Assembly: GCA_017938785.1 (NCBI GenBank)
Contig: JAGBAU010000022.1
Span: forward strand, 1 to 20,542
Reading direction: 5' to 3'
From: Clostridia bacterium
GTDB lineage: Bacteria > Bacillota_A > Clostridia > Christensenellales > Aristaeellaceae
Length of the DNA stretch: 20,542 bases
In this document: positions 6,588-14,257 of the stretch, in pieces
Layout: each line of letters opens with the position of its first letter
Numbering within the stretch: position 1 is the stretch's first letter
Program-made: the position numbers and the translations under genes
The notes under the pieces: generated by a model
Told to the model about the DNA's origin: nothing
Database searches by the model: none
What the model saw: the letters and a program-made list of their open reading frames with translations, nothing else

Positions 6588-6892
6588 GGAAAAAATAACG
6601 CCCTCCGCATGCTGGAATCATGCAGAGGGCGTAAAATACGCGGTACCACCTCAGTTCACCTGTTTCTCACGGAACAGGCCTTTGCGGGCAGCCATCACTG
6701 TCCCTCTTCTGTAACGGGAAGAGCCCGTCGCCGCCTACACAGCCTTGCCTTCAGCGGGAAGCTACAGGATGAATTCACCTGTCAAACGAAATTCCCCTTC
6801 TCAGCTGCCGGGGTTCTCTGTTTTTCGCGGGAATGCAGGTTACTGGTTCCTGATTATAGCCTTTTGATTTTCCGAAAGTATTTCGGAAGTTC
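6588..6892 (-). promoter_or_regulatory. T-box riboswitch, predicted tRNA-Phe (UUC specifier)
   Basis: The minus-strand leader has the same architecture as the downstream T-box: a 5' hairpin (TTCCGAAA...TTTCGGAA), Stem I with AGTA opposite the specifier, AGAGA and CCGGCAGCTG distal motifs, and a specifier strand GAA-UUC-A with UUC at 6771-6773. The T-box TGGTACCGCG lies at 6639-6648, then a terminator. The sister leader reads GAA-UAC-A at the same place, so the codon position is well defined. The UGGU bulge fits discriminator A of tRNA-Phe and would not fit the G of a typical bacterial tRNA-Trp. Uncharged tRNA-Phe should turn on binding protein 1. Confidence 0.92.
6599..6631 (-). terminator. 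Regulated terminator of the Phe T-box
   Basis: On the minus strand CGCCCTCTGCATG pairs with CATGCGGAGGGCG (13 bp including one U-G, 7-base loop) and is followed by TTATTTTTTCC. The stem sequence is identical to that of the Tyr T-box, so the two leaders are recent duplicates. Confidence 0.9.
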
Positions 6893-6898
6893 GTGATG

Positions 6899-6927
6899 AT
6901 TATAAATCTCAAAAAAGGGATTGTCAA
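6899..6927 (-). promoter_or_regulatory. Promoter of the Phe T-box transcript
   Basis: On the minus strand TTGACA (6922-6927), 17 bp, TATAAT (6899-6904): a perfect consensus. An AT-rich stretch with a 17-bp palindrome lies 5 bp upstream of the -35 and may act as an UP element or operator. Confidence 0.92.
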
Positions 6928-6932
6928 TAAAG

Positions 6933-6949
6933 CATTTAAAATTTAAATG
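6933..6949. repeat. 17-bp AT-rich perfect palindrome between divergent promoters
   Basis: CATTTAAA-A-TTTAAATG, a perfect dyad. It lies just upstream of the Phe T-box -35 and between that promoter and the divergent DUF89 promoter (7005-7033). The rest of 6950-7004 is AT-rich and holds no gene that I can see. Confidence 0.5.
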
Positions 6950-7004
6950 ATAAGTATTTAAAAAATAGATGATACTGAGGGGAGAAATACATTCGGGGTC
7001 CATA

Positions 7005-7033
7005 TTGTGTTTCTACAGCTGCCATGCTATAAT
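7005..7033 (+). promoter_or_regulatory. Promoter of the DUF89 gene
   Basis: TTGTGT (7005-7010), 17 bp, TATAAT (7028-7033), with TGC before the -10. The expected start near 7040 places the ATG at 7070 about 30 nt downstream and rules out the in-frame upstream codon at 7007. Confidence 0.8.
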
Positions 7034-7069
7034 TTTATCGGAAGATTTCTGGGAAACGGAGAGAAACAA

Positions 7070-7951
7070 ATGAAATTTCATGCGGATTGTGTATCCTGCC
7101 TGATCGGCGGCGCACTGAAAAAGGTTTCGAGTGTGACGGATGAATCCCTGAAACTGGAGTTTTTGCAGGGCATCTGCCGCATTATGGATGGTGTGGACTG
7201 TGAATATGATTCCGCGCCCCTGGTGGATGCGCGCATCATCCAGCTCAAGCGCGATCTGCTGAACATGGAGGATGATTATACCCGGGTCAAGCACAGCTTC
7301 AACCAGATGATGCTGGGGCTCTATGACCAGCTGAAGGCTCAGGTTCAGGCTTCTGCTGATCCGCTGCATGCGGCGATTCAGCTTGCAATGGCGGGTAATT
7401 ACATCGATTTCGGTGTGCTGGGCAACATTGAGCCCGAGGATGCATTGCGCATGCTGGGCGAAGCTGCCGAAAAGCATGTGGACGCGGCGGAATATGCCAA
7501 CCTGCGCGCAGACCTTGAGAAGGACGGCGAGCTGGTTTTCATCCATGACAACTGCGGCGAAGTGGTGCTGGACAAGCTGCTCATTGAAACCATCCATGGA
7601 CTCTATCCCGAAAAGAAGATCGTATCCCTGGTGCGCGGAAATCCCATCCTGAACGACGCCACCATCGACGACGCCCGGGAGGTCAAGCTGTTCGAAGTGG
7701 CGGAGGTTGTGGAAAACGGTTTGAAGGACATCGCCGGAACCCAGATGGACATGCTGCCTGCCGGGGTTCGCAGCCGCATCATGAACGCCGGCATGGTGAT
7801 CGCCAAGGGTCAGGGCAACTTTGAAACCTTGCTGGACTGCGGATTGAACGTGTACTTCCTCTTCCTGAGCAAGTGCGCCAGCTACACCCAGTGGTTCGGC
7901 TTCGAGCGCTTCAGCGGCATCCTGAAGAATGCACAGAGGCTGGATATTTGA
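7070..7951 (+). CDS. DUF89 family metal-dependent damage-control phosphatase
   Basis: The 293-residue cytosolic protein starts MKFHADCVSC, the N-terminal C-x2-C segment typical of bacterial/archaeal DUF89 proteins. It then has AMAGNYIDFG (107-115), the metal-site motif HDNCGE (159-164; D160 and N161), RGNPILNDAT (189-198) and KGQGNFETL (246-254). DUF89 enzymes are metal-dependent phosphatases proposed to remove harmful or side-product phosphometabolites such as sugar phosphates; the substrate here is unknown. ATG 7070 follows GGAGAG and matches the family N terminus. It is the only complete plus-strand gene, divergent from the aromatic importer and ending in a terminator shared with the flavodiiron gene. 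Confidence 0.88.
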   Translation: MKFHADCVSCLIGGALKKVSSVTDESLKLEFLQGICRIMDGVDCEYDSAPLVDARIIQLKRDLLNMEDDYTRVKHSFNQMMLGLYDQLKAQVQASADPLHAAIQLAMAGNYIDFGVLGNIEPEDALRMLGEAAEKHVDAAEYANLRADLEKDGELVFIHDNCGEVVLDKLLIETIHGLYPEKKIVSLVRGNPILNDATIDDAREVKLFEVAEVVENGLKDIAGTQMDMLPAGVRSRIMNAGMVIAKGQGNFETLLDCGLNVYFLFLSKCASYTQWFGFERFSGILKNAQRLDI

Positions 7952-7960
7952 AAATAACAG

Positions 7961-7991
7961 AAAAAGGCTTCGCATATGCGAAGCCTTTTTT
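7961..7991. terminator. Bidirectional terminator between DUF89 and flavodiiron genes
   Basis: A perfect palindrome, AAAAAGGCTTCGC-ATAT-GCGAAGCCTTTTT, with T-runs in both directions. It stops the plus-strand DUF89 transcript and the minus-strand flavodiiron transcript in a 54-base convergent gap. Confidence 0.93.
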
Positions 7992-8005
7992 GCTGCAGCA
8001 AGGGC

Positions 8006-9850
8006 TTACTTCAGCGGTTCAAAATCCTCAGCGCCGTGCTTGCACAGGGGGCATACATAGTCCGCGGGAAGCTCTTCGCCTTCATATACATAGCCACAGA
8101 TCTTGCATACCCAGCCGGACTGGCTCTCTTCCACCGGCTGCGGCTTGGGCTTGATGTGGTCGAAGTAGTAGCTGTAGGTGACGCTGGGTTCACCGTTGAG
8201 TACCTGAGCCTGGGTCACTTCCGCCACGAACAGGGTGTGGGTGCCGTAGTCCAGGGCGTCGATCACCTTGCCGGAGATGAAGGCGTTGGTGTGCTGGGTG
8301 AGGTAGGTCAGGCCGTTCTCACTGGTGCGCACTGCATACTTGCCGTTGAACTTCTCCATATCGCGGCCGCTGTTGAAGCCGAAGTGCTGGAACAGGGCGA
8401 AGGGCGCAGAGGTGGTGAGCACAGACAGGTTGAAGCGGCGGGTTTTGAGGATCATATCGTGGGTGAGGTTTGCCTTGTTCACGGCCACGGTGAAGCGCCT
8501 GGGGGTATCGGTGAGCTGTACAGCGGTGTTGATGATGCAGCCGTTGTGCTTGCCGCCTTCCTCAGCGGAGATCACATACAGGCCGTAGCTGAGCTTGAAC
8601 ATGGCGTTGGGGTCCACCAGGGTGCTGGCGGGGGTGCATACGGGGGCCTCTTCCGGCATGGAATCGGCGATGGCCTGGGCCAGTGCATCCAGATCGGCCA
8701 GCTGATTTTCCTTCAGGCTGGACATGATGGTCATGGGAACCTCGATGAACTCGGTGCCCTTCAGGCCGGAGAGCGCCTTGCGCATCAGGCCTGCGGCGGT
8801 GGGCGCCCAGCTGCCGTTTTCGATCAGGGCAACGGTGCGATTCTGCAGGTTGTGGTTGGCGATATCGTGCACCAGGTTTTCCATGTTCACGAAGATGCCT
8901 GCGTTGTAGGTGGTAGAAGCCAGCACCAAATGGCTGTAGCGGAAGGCTTCGGATACGATGTAGGAGGGATGGGTGACCGATACATCGTACATCTTCACCT
9001 TGATGCCGCGCTCAACTAGCTTGGTGGCCAGGATATGTGCTGCATTTTCGGTGCCGCCGTAGACGGATGCGTAAGCCAGCAGAACGCCGTTTTCCTCGGG
9101 ACGATAGCTGCTCCAAAGCACATACTTCTGGATGAAATCGCCCAGGTTCTTGCGCCATACGAAGCCGTGCAGGGGGCAGATCATATCGATTTCGATGGTA
9201 GCTGCCTTTTTGAGAACCGCCTGCACCTGGGTGCCGTACTTGCCGACGATGTTGGTGTAGTAGCGGCGGGCGTCGTCCATGTAGTCACGCTCGAAATCTA
9301 CCTGGTCTGCGAAAATGCAGCCGTTCAGCGCACCGAAGGTGCCGAAGGCGTCGGCGGAGAAGAGGATCTTGCCGGTGATTTCGTAGGTCATCATGACCTC
9401 GGGCCAGTGTACCATGGGAGCCATCACGAAGGTGAAGGTCATTGCGCCCGTGGAGAGCACATCGCCCTCCTGAACTACCTGCACGCGTTCCTCGGTTTCG
9501 AAGCGGAAGTACTGGCGCAGCATGGTTTCAATCTTGCGGTTGCAGATGATCTTGGCATTAGGATAGCGGCGCACGGTTTCTTCAACGGTGGCGGCATGGT
9601 CTGGCTCCATGTGGTTGACTACGAGGTAGTCCAGATCCCGGCCGTTCAGCACGTATTCCAGATTCTCAAAGAACTGGCCGCTGACGGACTTGTCCACGGT
9701 ATCCATCACCAGGGTCTTTTCATCGTCGATGAAATAGCTGTTGTAGGATACGCCGTTGGGAATGGGATATACGCTCTCGAACAAGGCCAGACGACGGTCC
9801 TCGCCGCCGATCCAGGTGATTTTTTCGGTAACTTTGCGCACGTTATACAT
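8006..9850 (-). CDS. fprA: Flavodiiron protein fused to flavin reductase and rubredoxin (FprA-Hrb-like)
   Basis: A 614-residue multidomain electron-transfer enzyme. Residues 1-250 form the metallo-beta-lactamase diiron domain with all expected ligands visible: H80, E82, D84, H85, H148, D167, H228. Residues about 255-400 are the flavodoxin (FMN) domain, with AYASVYGGTENAA at 259-271. Residues about 411-565 resemble a flavin reductase domain. Residues 579-614 are rubredoxin, with Cys 582, 585, 600 and 603. Flavodiiron proteins reduce O2 to water or NO to N2O. In Moorella, FprA is served by a separate flavin reductase-rubredoxin protein, Hrb; here both appear in one chain, suggesting a self-contained NAD(P)H-driven O2 or NO reductase. 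The start follows GGGAG. Confidence 0.93.
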   Translation of the reverse strand: MYNVRKVTEKITWIGGEDRRLALFESVYPIPNGVSYNSYFIDDEKTLVMDTVDKSVSGQFFENLEYVLNGRDLDYLVVNHMEPDHAATVEETVRRYPNAKIICNRKIETMLRQYFRFETEERVQVVQEGDVLSTGAMTFTFVMAPMVHWPEVMMTYEITGKILFSADAFGTFGALNGCIFADQVDFERDYMDDARRYYTNIVGKYGTQVQAVLKKAATIEIDMICPLHGFVWRKNLGDFIQKYVLWSSYRPEENGVLLAYASVYGGTENAAHILATKLVERGIKVKMYDVSVTHPSYIVSEAFRYSHLVLASTTYNAGIFVNMENLVHDIANHNLQNRTVALIENGSWAPTAAGLMRKALSGLKGTEFIEVPMTIMSSLKENQLADLDALAQAIADSMPEEAPVCTPASTLVDPNAMFKLSYGLYVISAEEGGKHNGCIINTAVQLTDTPRRFTVAVNKANLTHDMILKTRRFNLSVLTTSAPFALFQHFGFNSGRDMEKFNGKYAVRTSENGLTYLTQHTNAFISGKVIDALDYGTHTLFVAEVTQAQVLNGEPSVTYSYYFDHIKPKPQPVEESQSGWVCKICGYVYEGEELPADYVCPLCKHGAEDFEPLK

Positions 9851-9879
9851 TCTGATACTCCCTTTCGGTGGAAAAATTT

Positions 9880-9913
9880 GAAGCTTGCTTATGATTATTC
9901 ATAAACAAGCTTC
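9880..9913 (-). terminator. Long hairpin behind trkH, with operator-like core
   Basis: The arms are GAAGCTTGcTTATGA and TCATAAaCAAGCTTC (15 bp, one mismatch, 4-base loop). T-rich sequence follows on the minus strand (AAATTTTT), so it can terminate trkAH. The core TTATGATTATTCATAA is a dyad reminiscent of Fur/PerR sites and lies 30 bp upstream of the flavodiiron start. Termination is likely; operator role is speculative. Confidence 0.7.
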
Positions 9914-9926
9914 GCGTTTTTTAAAC

Positions 9927-11369
9927 TCACTTTTTGGCCCATGTTGTGGGAGAAAGTGTTAAAAGTAACGGGAAGATTTCCAATCTGCCCATCAGCATGG
10001 CCAGGGAGAGCACAAGTTTAGAGAACATATTGTAGCCTGCATAGCTGGCCGTGGGGCCCACCGCGGCAAAGCCCGGGCCAATGTTGTTGAAGCAGGCAAA
10101 GGTGGCGCTCATGTTGGTTTCCATACCGAAGGCGTCCAGGCTGAGCAGCAGGTAGGTGGCCAGCAGGCAGAGCATGTACACGGCAAAATAGCTGCTGACG
10201 CTCTTGAGCGTTGCGCCGTCCACAACCTTTCCCTCGAACTTGACGGTGTTTACGGAGCGGGGATGGAGCAGGTGGCGAACCTCCTTGCGTACCATCTTCA
10301 CCAGCATCACCGCACGGGATACCTTCAGGCCGCCGCCGGTGGAGCCTGCGCAGGCACCTATCATCATCAGAAGCAGCAGTATGCTCTTGGAGAATTCCGG
10401 CCAGAGGTTGAAATCCGTGGTGGCATAGCCTGTGGTGGTAATGATGGAGGAAACCTGGAAGGCGGAAAGCCGCAGGGCCTCCCCGAAGGTTTGACACATG
10501 GGTAGGATGTTGGCGGTGATCAGTCCGACGCTCACCAGCACGATGCCCAGGTAATACCAGCATTCGCTGCTCTGCGCGGCTGCGCGGAAACGGCGGATCA
10601 GCAGAAGGTAATACAGGTTAAAGTTGATGCCGAACAGGAGCATGAACACCGTAATCACCCACTGCAGGTACGGGCTGTAGCCTGCAATGCTGTCTGCCTT
10701 CACGCCGAAGCCGCCGGTACCGGCAGTGCCGAAGGCGTGCACGATGCTTTCAAACAGCGGCATACCGCCGGCGAGAAGCAGGACGGTTTCCACCAGGGTC
10801 ATGCCGATATAGATCTTGTAGAGGATGCTGGCGGTATCCTTTGCACGGGGCAGGAGCTTGCCTACCACCGGACCGGGCATCTCCGCGCGCAGGATGTGCA
10901 TGGAACGGTCGTTGGCGCCGTCCACGATGGCCATGACGAATACCAGTATGCCCATGCCGCCCACCCAGTGGGTGAAGCTGCGCCAGAAGAGCAGGCCATG
11001 GCTCATGGCCTCAACGTCTGTCAGGATGGATGCGCCCGTGGTGGTGAAGCCGCTTACAGTTTCGAAGAAGGCGTCCACATAGGAGGGAATTTCCCCGCTG
11101 ATAAAGAAGGGCAGCGCACCCACAGCGGACATGGCCAGCCAGGTCAGGGAAACCATGATAAAGCCTTCGCGGGCATAGATCACATGGTTATCCGTGCGGC
11201 AGATGCGGCGCAGGATGAATCCCGCCGCAAAGGCAATGGCCGCTGAAATCAGCAGTGACCATACACATTTTTCGTTGTAAATTACAGCACATATAGTGGG
11301 CAGCAGCATGAGAGCTGCTTCGGCTTCCAGCATTAAGCCCACCATATTGAATATCTTTTTACGATTCAT
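9927..11369 (-). CDS. trkH: TrkH/KtrB-type potassium uptake channel subunit
   Basis: The 480-residue polytopic membrane protein has the four pore-loop signatures of the SKT superfamily: SGFTTTGASIL (106-116), FGTAGTGGFG (213-222), TTTGYATTDF (311-320) and NNIGPGFAAVG (428-438). Gly occupies each selectivity filter. It forms the K+ (possibly Na+-coupled) translocation pore in the cell membrane and is gated by the cytosolic TrkA ring encoded 8 bases upstream. The start at 11369 (MNRKKIFNMVG) has only a weak purine-rich ribosome site, consistent with translational coupling to trkA. Length and motifs are complete. Confidence 0.95.
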   Translation of the reverse strand: MNRKKIFNMVGLMLEAEAALMLLPTICAVIYNEKCVWSLLISAAIAFAAGFILRRICRTDNHVIYAREGFIMVSLTWLAMSAVGALPFFISGEIPSYVDAFFETVSGFTTTGASILTDVEAMSHGLLFWRSFTHWVGGMGILVFVMAIVDGANDRSMHILRAEMPGPVVGKLLPRAKDTASILYKIYIGMTLVETVLLLAGGMPLFESIVHAFGTAGTGGFGVKADSIAGYSPYLQWVITVFMLLFGINFNLYYLLLIRRFRAAAQSSECWYYLGIVLVSVGLITANILPMCQTFGEALRLSAFQVSSIITTTGYATTDFNLWPEFSKSILLLLMMIGACAGSTGGGLKVSRAVMLVKMVRKEVRHLLHPRSVNTVKFEGKVVDGATLKSVSSYFAVYMLCLLATYLLLSLDAFGMETNMSATFACFNNIGPGFAAVGPTASYAGYNMFSKLVLSLAMLMGRLEIFPLLLTLSPTTWAKK

Positions 11370-11377
11370 AGCTTTCT

Positions 11378-12742
11378 TTAATCCTGGAGTATATCCGAAA
11401 GATCGTTGATGCGGTGGCCGGCGGCCATAACGACAACGCGGTCGCCCACCTGGATTTCATCATCACCGGCAGGGATCAGGGCCCTGCGGCCGCGCAGGAT
11501 GCCGGAAATGAGGATGCCGGACTTCAGACGCATTTCCTTGAGGGGCACGCCTGTCATCTTAAAATCGGCCTGCACGCGGAATTCCAGGGCCTCTGCCTTG
11601 CCGTCCATGAGCTTGTAGAGGGTTTCCACGTTGCTGCCCAGGGAGTTTTCCAGCGCGCGCGCATAACGGGAGAGCACGTTGGAGGAGATGTTCTTGGCGG
11701 AAATCAGGCTCTCCAGACCCAACTTTTCGGCGATGAATTCCAGTTCATCGCGGTTGACCTTGGTGATGACCTTCGGCACGCCCTGGCTGGAGGCATAGAA
11801 GGAGATGAGGATGTTTTCCTCATCCATACCGGTGAGGGATGCGAAGGCGTCCATGGATTTCAGGCCTTCCTCCAGCAGGATTTCCTGCTGCGCGCCGTCG
11901 CCGCAGATGACCACTGCGCCGGGCAGCTGTTCGCTGACCTCCTGGCACTTCTGGCGGTCCTTGTCGATGATCTTGACGCCGGTGCCGCTGGCCAGCAGCA
12001 TCTTGGCAAGGTAAAAGCCCATGCGGCTGGCGCCGAGGATCATAACGCTCCTGGCCTGCTTCTGCATCAGGCCCATCATGCGCAGGAGCTTCTGGATTTC
12101 CGAGGGAGATGCGGTAAGTTCAATGCGGTCGCCGCTTTCCAGTCGGAAGGAGCCGTCCGGGATGCAGACATCGTTGCCGCGCTGCACCGCACAGATCAGG
12201 AATTTGGCCTGCTGATACTTCTTGCGCAGCTCCATCAGCTGTACGCCGCACAGGGGAGAATCCTCGCGCACGATCAGCTCCACCATTTCGAAGTTGCGGC
12301 GGGAGAAGTATTCGATCTTGACCGCGCTGGGGAGCTTGAGCACATGATAGAGCTCCTGCGCGGCGATGAGATCCGGATTGAAGGACATGGCCAGATCCAG
12401 CTGCTGGCGCATGAAGCTCAGGCTCTTGTCGTTGTATTCCGGATTGCGGATGCGGGCGATGGTGTGCTTGGCGCCCATGCGCTTGGCCAGGAAGCAGGAG
12501 AGCATGTTCAGCTCGTCCGAGCCCGTGGCGGCCACGAACATCTCGGCCTTTTCCACACCGGCTTCCGACAGGGTGTCACAGTCCGTACCGTTGCCGCATA
12601 CGTACATGCTGTCGTAAATATTCGAAATTTCAGAGATGACCTCGGGGTTGGAATCCACGGCCACGATGTCATGTCCCTCTGCAAGCAGGCTGGAGAGGAT
12701 GGTGGTGCCGATCTTTCCGCAGCCGACGATGATGATATTCAT
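11378..12742 (-). CDS. trkA: TrkA, NAD-binding regulatory subunit of K+ uptake
   Basis: The 454-residue cytosolic protein is made of two tandem RCK modules. Each begins with a Rossmann nucleotide motif (GCGKIG at 7-12; ILGASRMG at about 234-241) followed by a TrkA_C domain (the second ends near DDEIQVGDRVVVMAAG). It binds NAD(H) or adenine nucleotides and gates TrkH. I chose ATG 12742 over 12787 because it begins at the conserved MNIIIVGCGKIG and has AAAAGGA upstream; the upstream extension (MVFRFYNHRRKRICN) is not family-like. A promoter at 12805-12833 serves the trkA-trkH pair. Confidence 0.95.
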   Translation of the reverse strand: MNIIIVGCGKIGTTILSSLLAEGHDIVAVDSNPEVISEISNIYDSMYVCGNGTDCDTLSEAGVEKAEMFVAATGSDELNMLSCFLAKRMGAKHTIARIRNPEYNDKSLSFMRQQLDLAMSFNPDLIAAQELYHVLKLPSAVKIEYFSRRNFEMVELIVREDSPLCGVQLMELRKKYQQAKFLICAVQRGNDVCIPDGSFRLESGDRIELTASPSEIQKLLRMMGLMQKQARSVMILGASRMGFYLAKMLLASGTGVKIIDKDRQKCQEVSEQLPGAVVICGDGAQQEILLEEGLKSMDAFASLTGMDEENILISFYASSQGVPKVITKVNRDELEFIAEKLGLESLISAKNISSNVLSRYARALENSLGSNVETLYKLMDGKAEALEFRVQADFKMTGVPLKEMRLKSGILISGILRGRRALIPAGDDEIQVGDRVVVMAAGHRINDLSDILQD

Positions 12743-12804
12743 ATTGCAAATCCTTTTCCGGCGGTGATTATAGAACCGAAAAACCATATACCGCCCATGA
12801 TTGC

Positions 12805-12833
12805 ATTATAGTATAAAAAATGTTAGTTTTCCA
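12805..12833 (-). promoter_or_regulatory. Promoter of trkA-trkH
   Basis: On the minus strand TGGAAA (12828-12833, weak -35), 17 bp, TATAAT (12805-12810). The leader is about 55 nt. A second TATAAT-like hexamer nearer the start lacks a -35 partner. Confidence 0.65.
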
Positions 12834-12885
12834 GCAAAAACGGTCACTTGTCATACCATTTGCCAGATTTAGCGGAATTTGAACG

Positions 12886-12912
12886 AAAAAGAGACGGCGC
12901 GGAGCCGTCTCT
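12886..12912 (-). terminator. Intrinsic terminator after the phosphohexomutase gene
   Basis: On the minus strand AGAGACGGC pairs with GCCGTCTCT (9 bp, 5-base loop), then TTTTC. It is 8 bases past the mutase stop. Confidence 0.88.
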
Positions 12913-12919
12913 GGGGGAA

Positions 12920-14257
12920 TCAAATGTGAATTTGACTGTGTGCGCTTTCGGGAAGAATGGCTGCGATGGTTGCGAGCAGTTCCTGAAGCTTGGCTTCGGT
13001 CTGGGCCTCGGCGCGCAGGGTGATCTGCTCCGCAGTGACGGATTTGCGCATCAGCATCCAGCAGTCCGGGAAGTCCGCCCGCACGCCGTCCAGGTGGCTG
13101 ATCTGTGCGCCTGCCTTTTCCATGGCGGCTTCCACCCTGTCCAGCCAGCTCTGCTGGTCGCCATAGGCGCAGGCGATGCGGATGTCCGGGGTGATGGGCG
13201 GGCATACGATGCCCTGCACCATTTCACTGAGTTTTTTATCAGAAGAAGCGATCAGTTCCGCCATCACCAGGGCCGCAAATAGACCGTCGTCATAGCCCAG
13301 CTCACCGAAGAAGAAGTGGCCGCTCACCTCGCCCGCCAGCGCGGCACCGTTTTCCAGGAAACGCTTCTTGATGAAGGCATGGCCGCTCTTTTCAGGCATG
13401 GGTACACCGCCCATTTCCAGCGTTGCATCGCGGATGATGGAGGAGGATTTCTGGTCATATACAACCGGAGTGGGTTTGTCCTTCAACAGAGAGCGAATGA
13501 ACAGCACCAGGGATTTTTCGTTCTGAACGGGCGCGCCGGTTTCATCGAGAAACACTGCACGGTCGCCGTCGCCGTCAAAGGCCACGCCGAAATCCGCGCC
13601 ACATGCGCGCACAGCTTCGCTGGTCTTGCCCAGGCAGGTGTAATCCGCCGGGTTGGGGGAACGGTCCGGGAAGGAGCCGTCGGGCTTGCAGCTCAGTTCG
13701 GTCACTTTGTAGCCTGCGCGGCGGAAGGCTTCGGGAGCCGCATAGCTCATGGCGCCGCAGCCTGCGTCTACCAGCACATGCAGCGTCCGGGGCGCATGGA
13801 AGCGGTTTGCGAGATAATCAATGTATTCAGAGATAATATCTCGAGGAGTGATGCTGCCCTGCACATCGGCGTAAGCGCCGCGCTCCACGATGCCCTGGAG
13901 CTTATCCATGGTGGCGCGGGTCACGGGGGTGTGGCCGATCATGTACTTCACACCGTTGTACTCCGGTGGGTTGTGGGACGCGGTGACGGTGGCGCCGGCT
14001 GCGGCGTCGGAATGCTTCAGGGCGAAGTACAGCGCAGGAGTCGGGATGGTACCCAGGTCAGTGAGTTCTGCACCGGATTCCAGCAGCCCCTTCACCAGCG
14101 CATCCTTCAATTCGGGCGTGGACAGGCGCACATCGCCGCCCACCAGGATCTTGCCGGGGGAAAGGGTGGCCAGCGCGCGGCCGATTTTGTAGGTATCCTC
14201 TGCGGTGAGCTCGCGTCCGTAGATGCCGCGGATATCGCAGTCCTTGTAAATGCTCAT
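12920..14257 (-). CDS. Phosphomannomutase/phosphoglucomutase (alpha-D-phosphohexomutase)
   Basis: The 445-residue enzyme interconverts hexose 1- and 6-phosphates through a phosphoserine. Visible motifs in order are DIRGIYG (8-14), the catalytic loop TASHNPPEYNGVK (92-104, phosphoserine S94), the metal loop DGDGDR (228-233), the sugar-specificity region GEVSGHFFFGE (309-319) and a C-terminal phosphate-binding segment. GEVSGH is typical of the PMM/PGM group, so mannose and glucose phosphates are the likely substrates; GlmM usually has GEQSGH. The start ATG directly abuts the TAA of the sugar kinase gene, with GGAGG inside the kinase 3' end, so the two are coupled and likely act in one sugar phosphate route. 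Confidence 0.93.
   Translation of the reverse strand: MSIYKDCDIRGIYGRELTAEDTYKIGRALATLSPGKILVGGDVRLSTPELKDALVKGLLESGAELTDLGTIPTPALYFALKHSDAAAGATVTASHNPPEYNGVKYMIGHTPVTRATMDKLQGIVERGAYADVQGSITPRDIISEYIDYLANRFHAPRTLHVLVDAGCGAMSYAAPEAFRRAGYKVTELSCKPDGSFPDRSPNPADYTCLGKTSEAVRACGADFGVAFDGDGDRAVFLDETGAPVQNEKSLVLFIRSLLKDKPTPVVYDQKSSSIIRDATLEMGGVPMPEKSGHAFIKKRFLENGAALAGEVSGHFFFGELGYDDGLFAALVMAELIASSDKKLSEMVQGIVCPPITPDIRIACAYGDQQSWLDRVEAAMEKAGAQISHLDGVRADFPDCWMLMRKSVTAEQITLRAEAQTEAKLQELLATIAAILPESAHSQIHI

Noticed and set aside
3164..6892. Naming the locus trpXYZ with tryptophan specificity
   Set aside because: Protein family fits, but the specifier codons read UUC and UAC and the UGGU bulge does not match tRNA-Trp with discriminator G. 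Symbols were left blank.
8006..9904. Long plus-strand frames of about 290 and 350 codons
   Set aside because: Antisense to the flavodiiron fusion gene, whose metal ligands are all intact.
11414..12811. A 465-codon plus-strand open frame
   Set aside because: Mirror of trkA; His- and Ala-rich composition and no recognisable domain.
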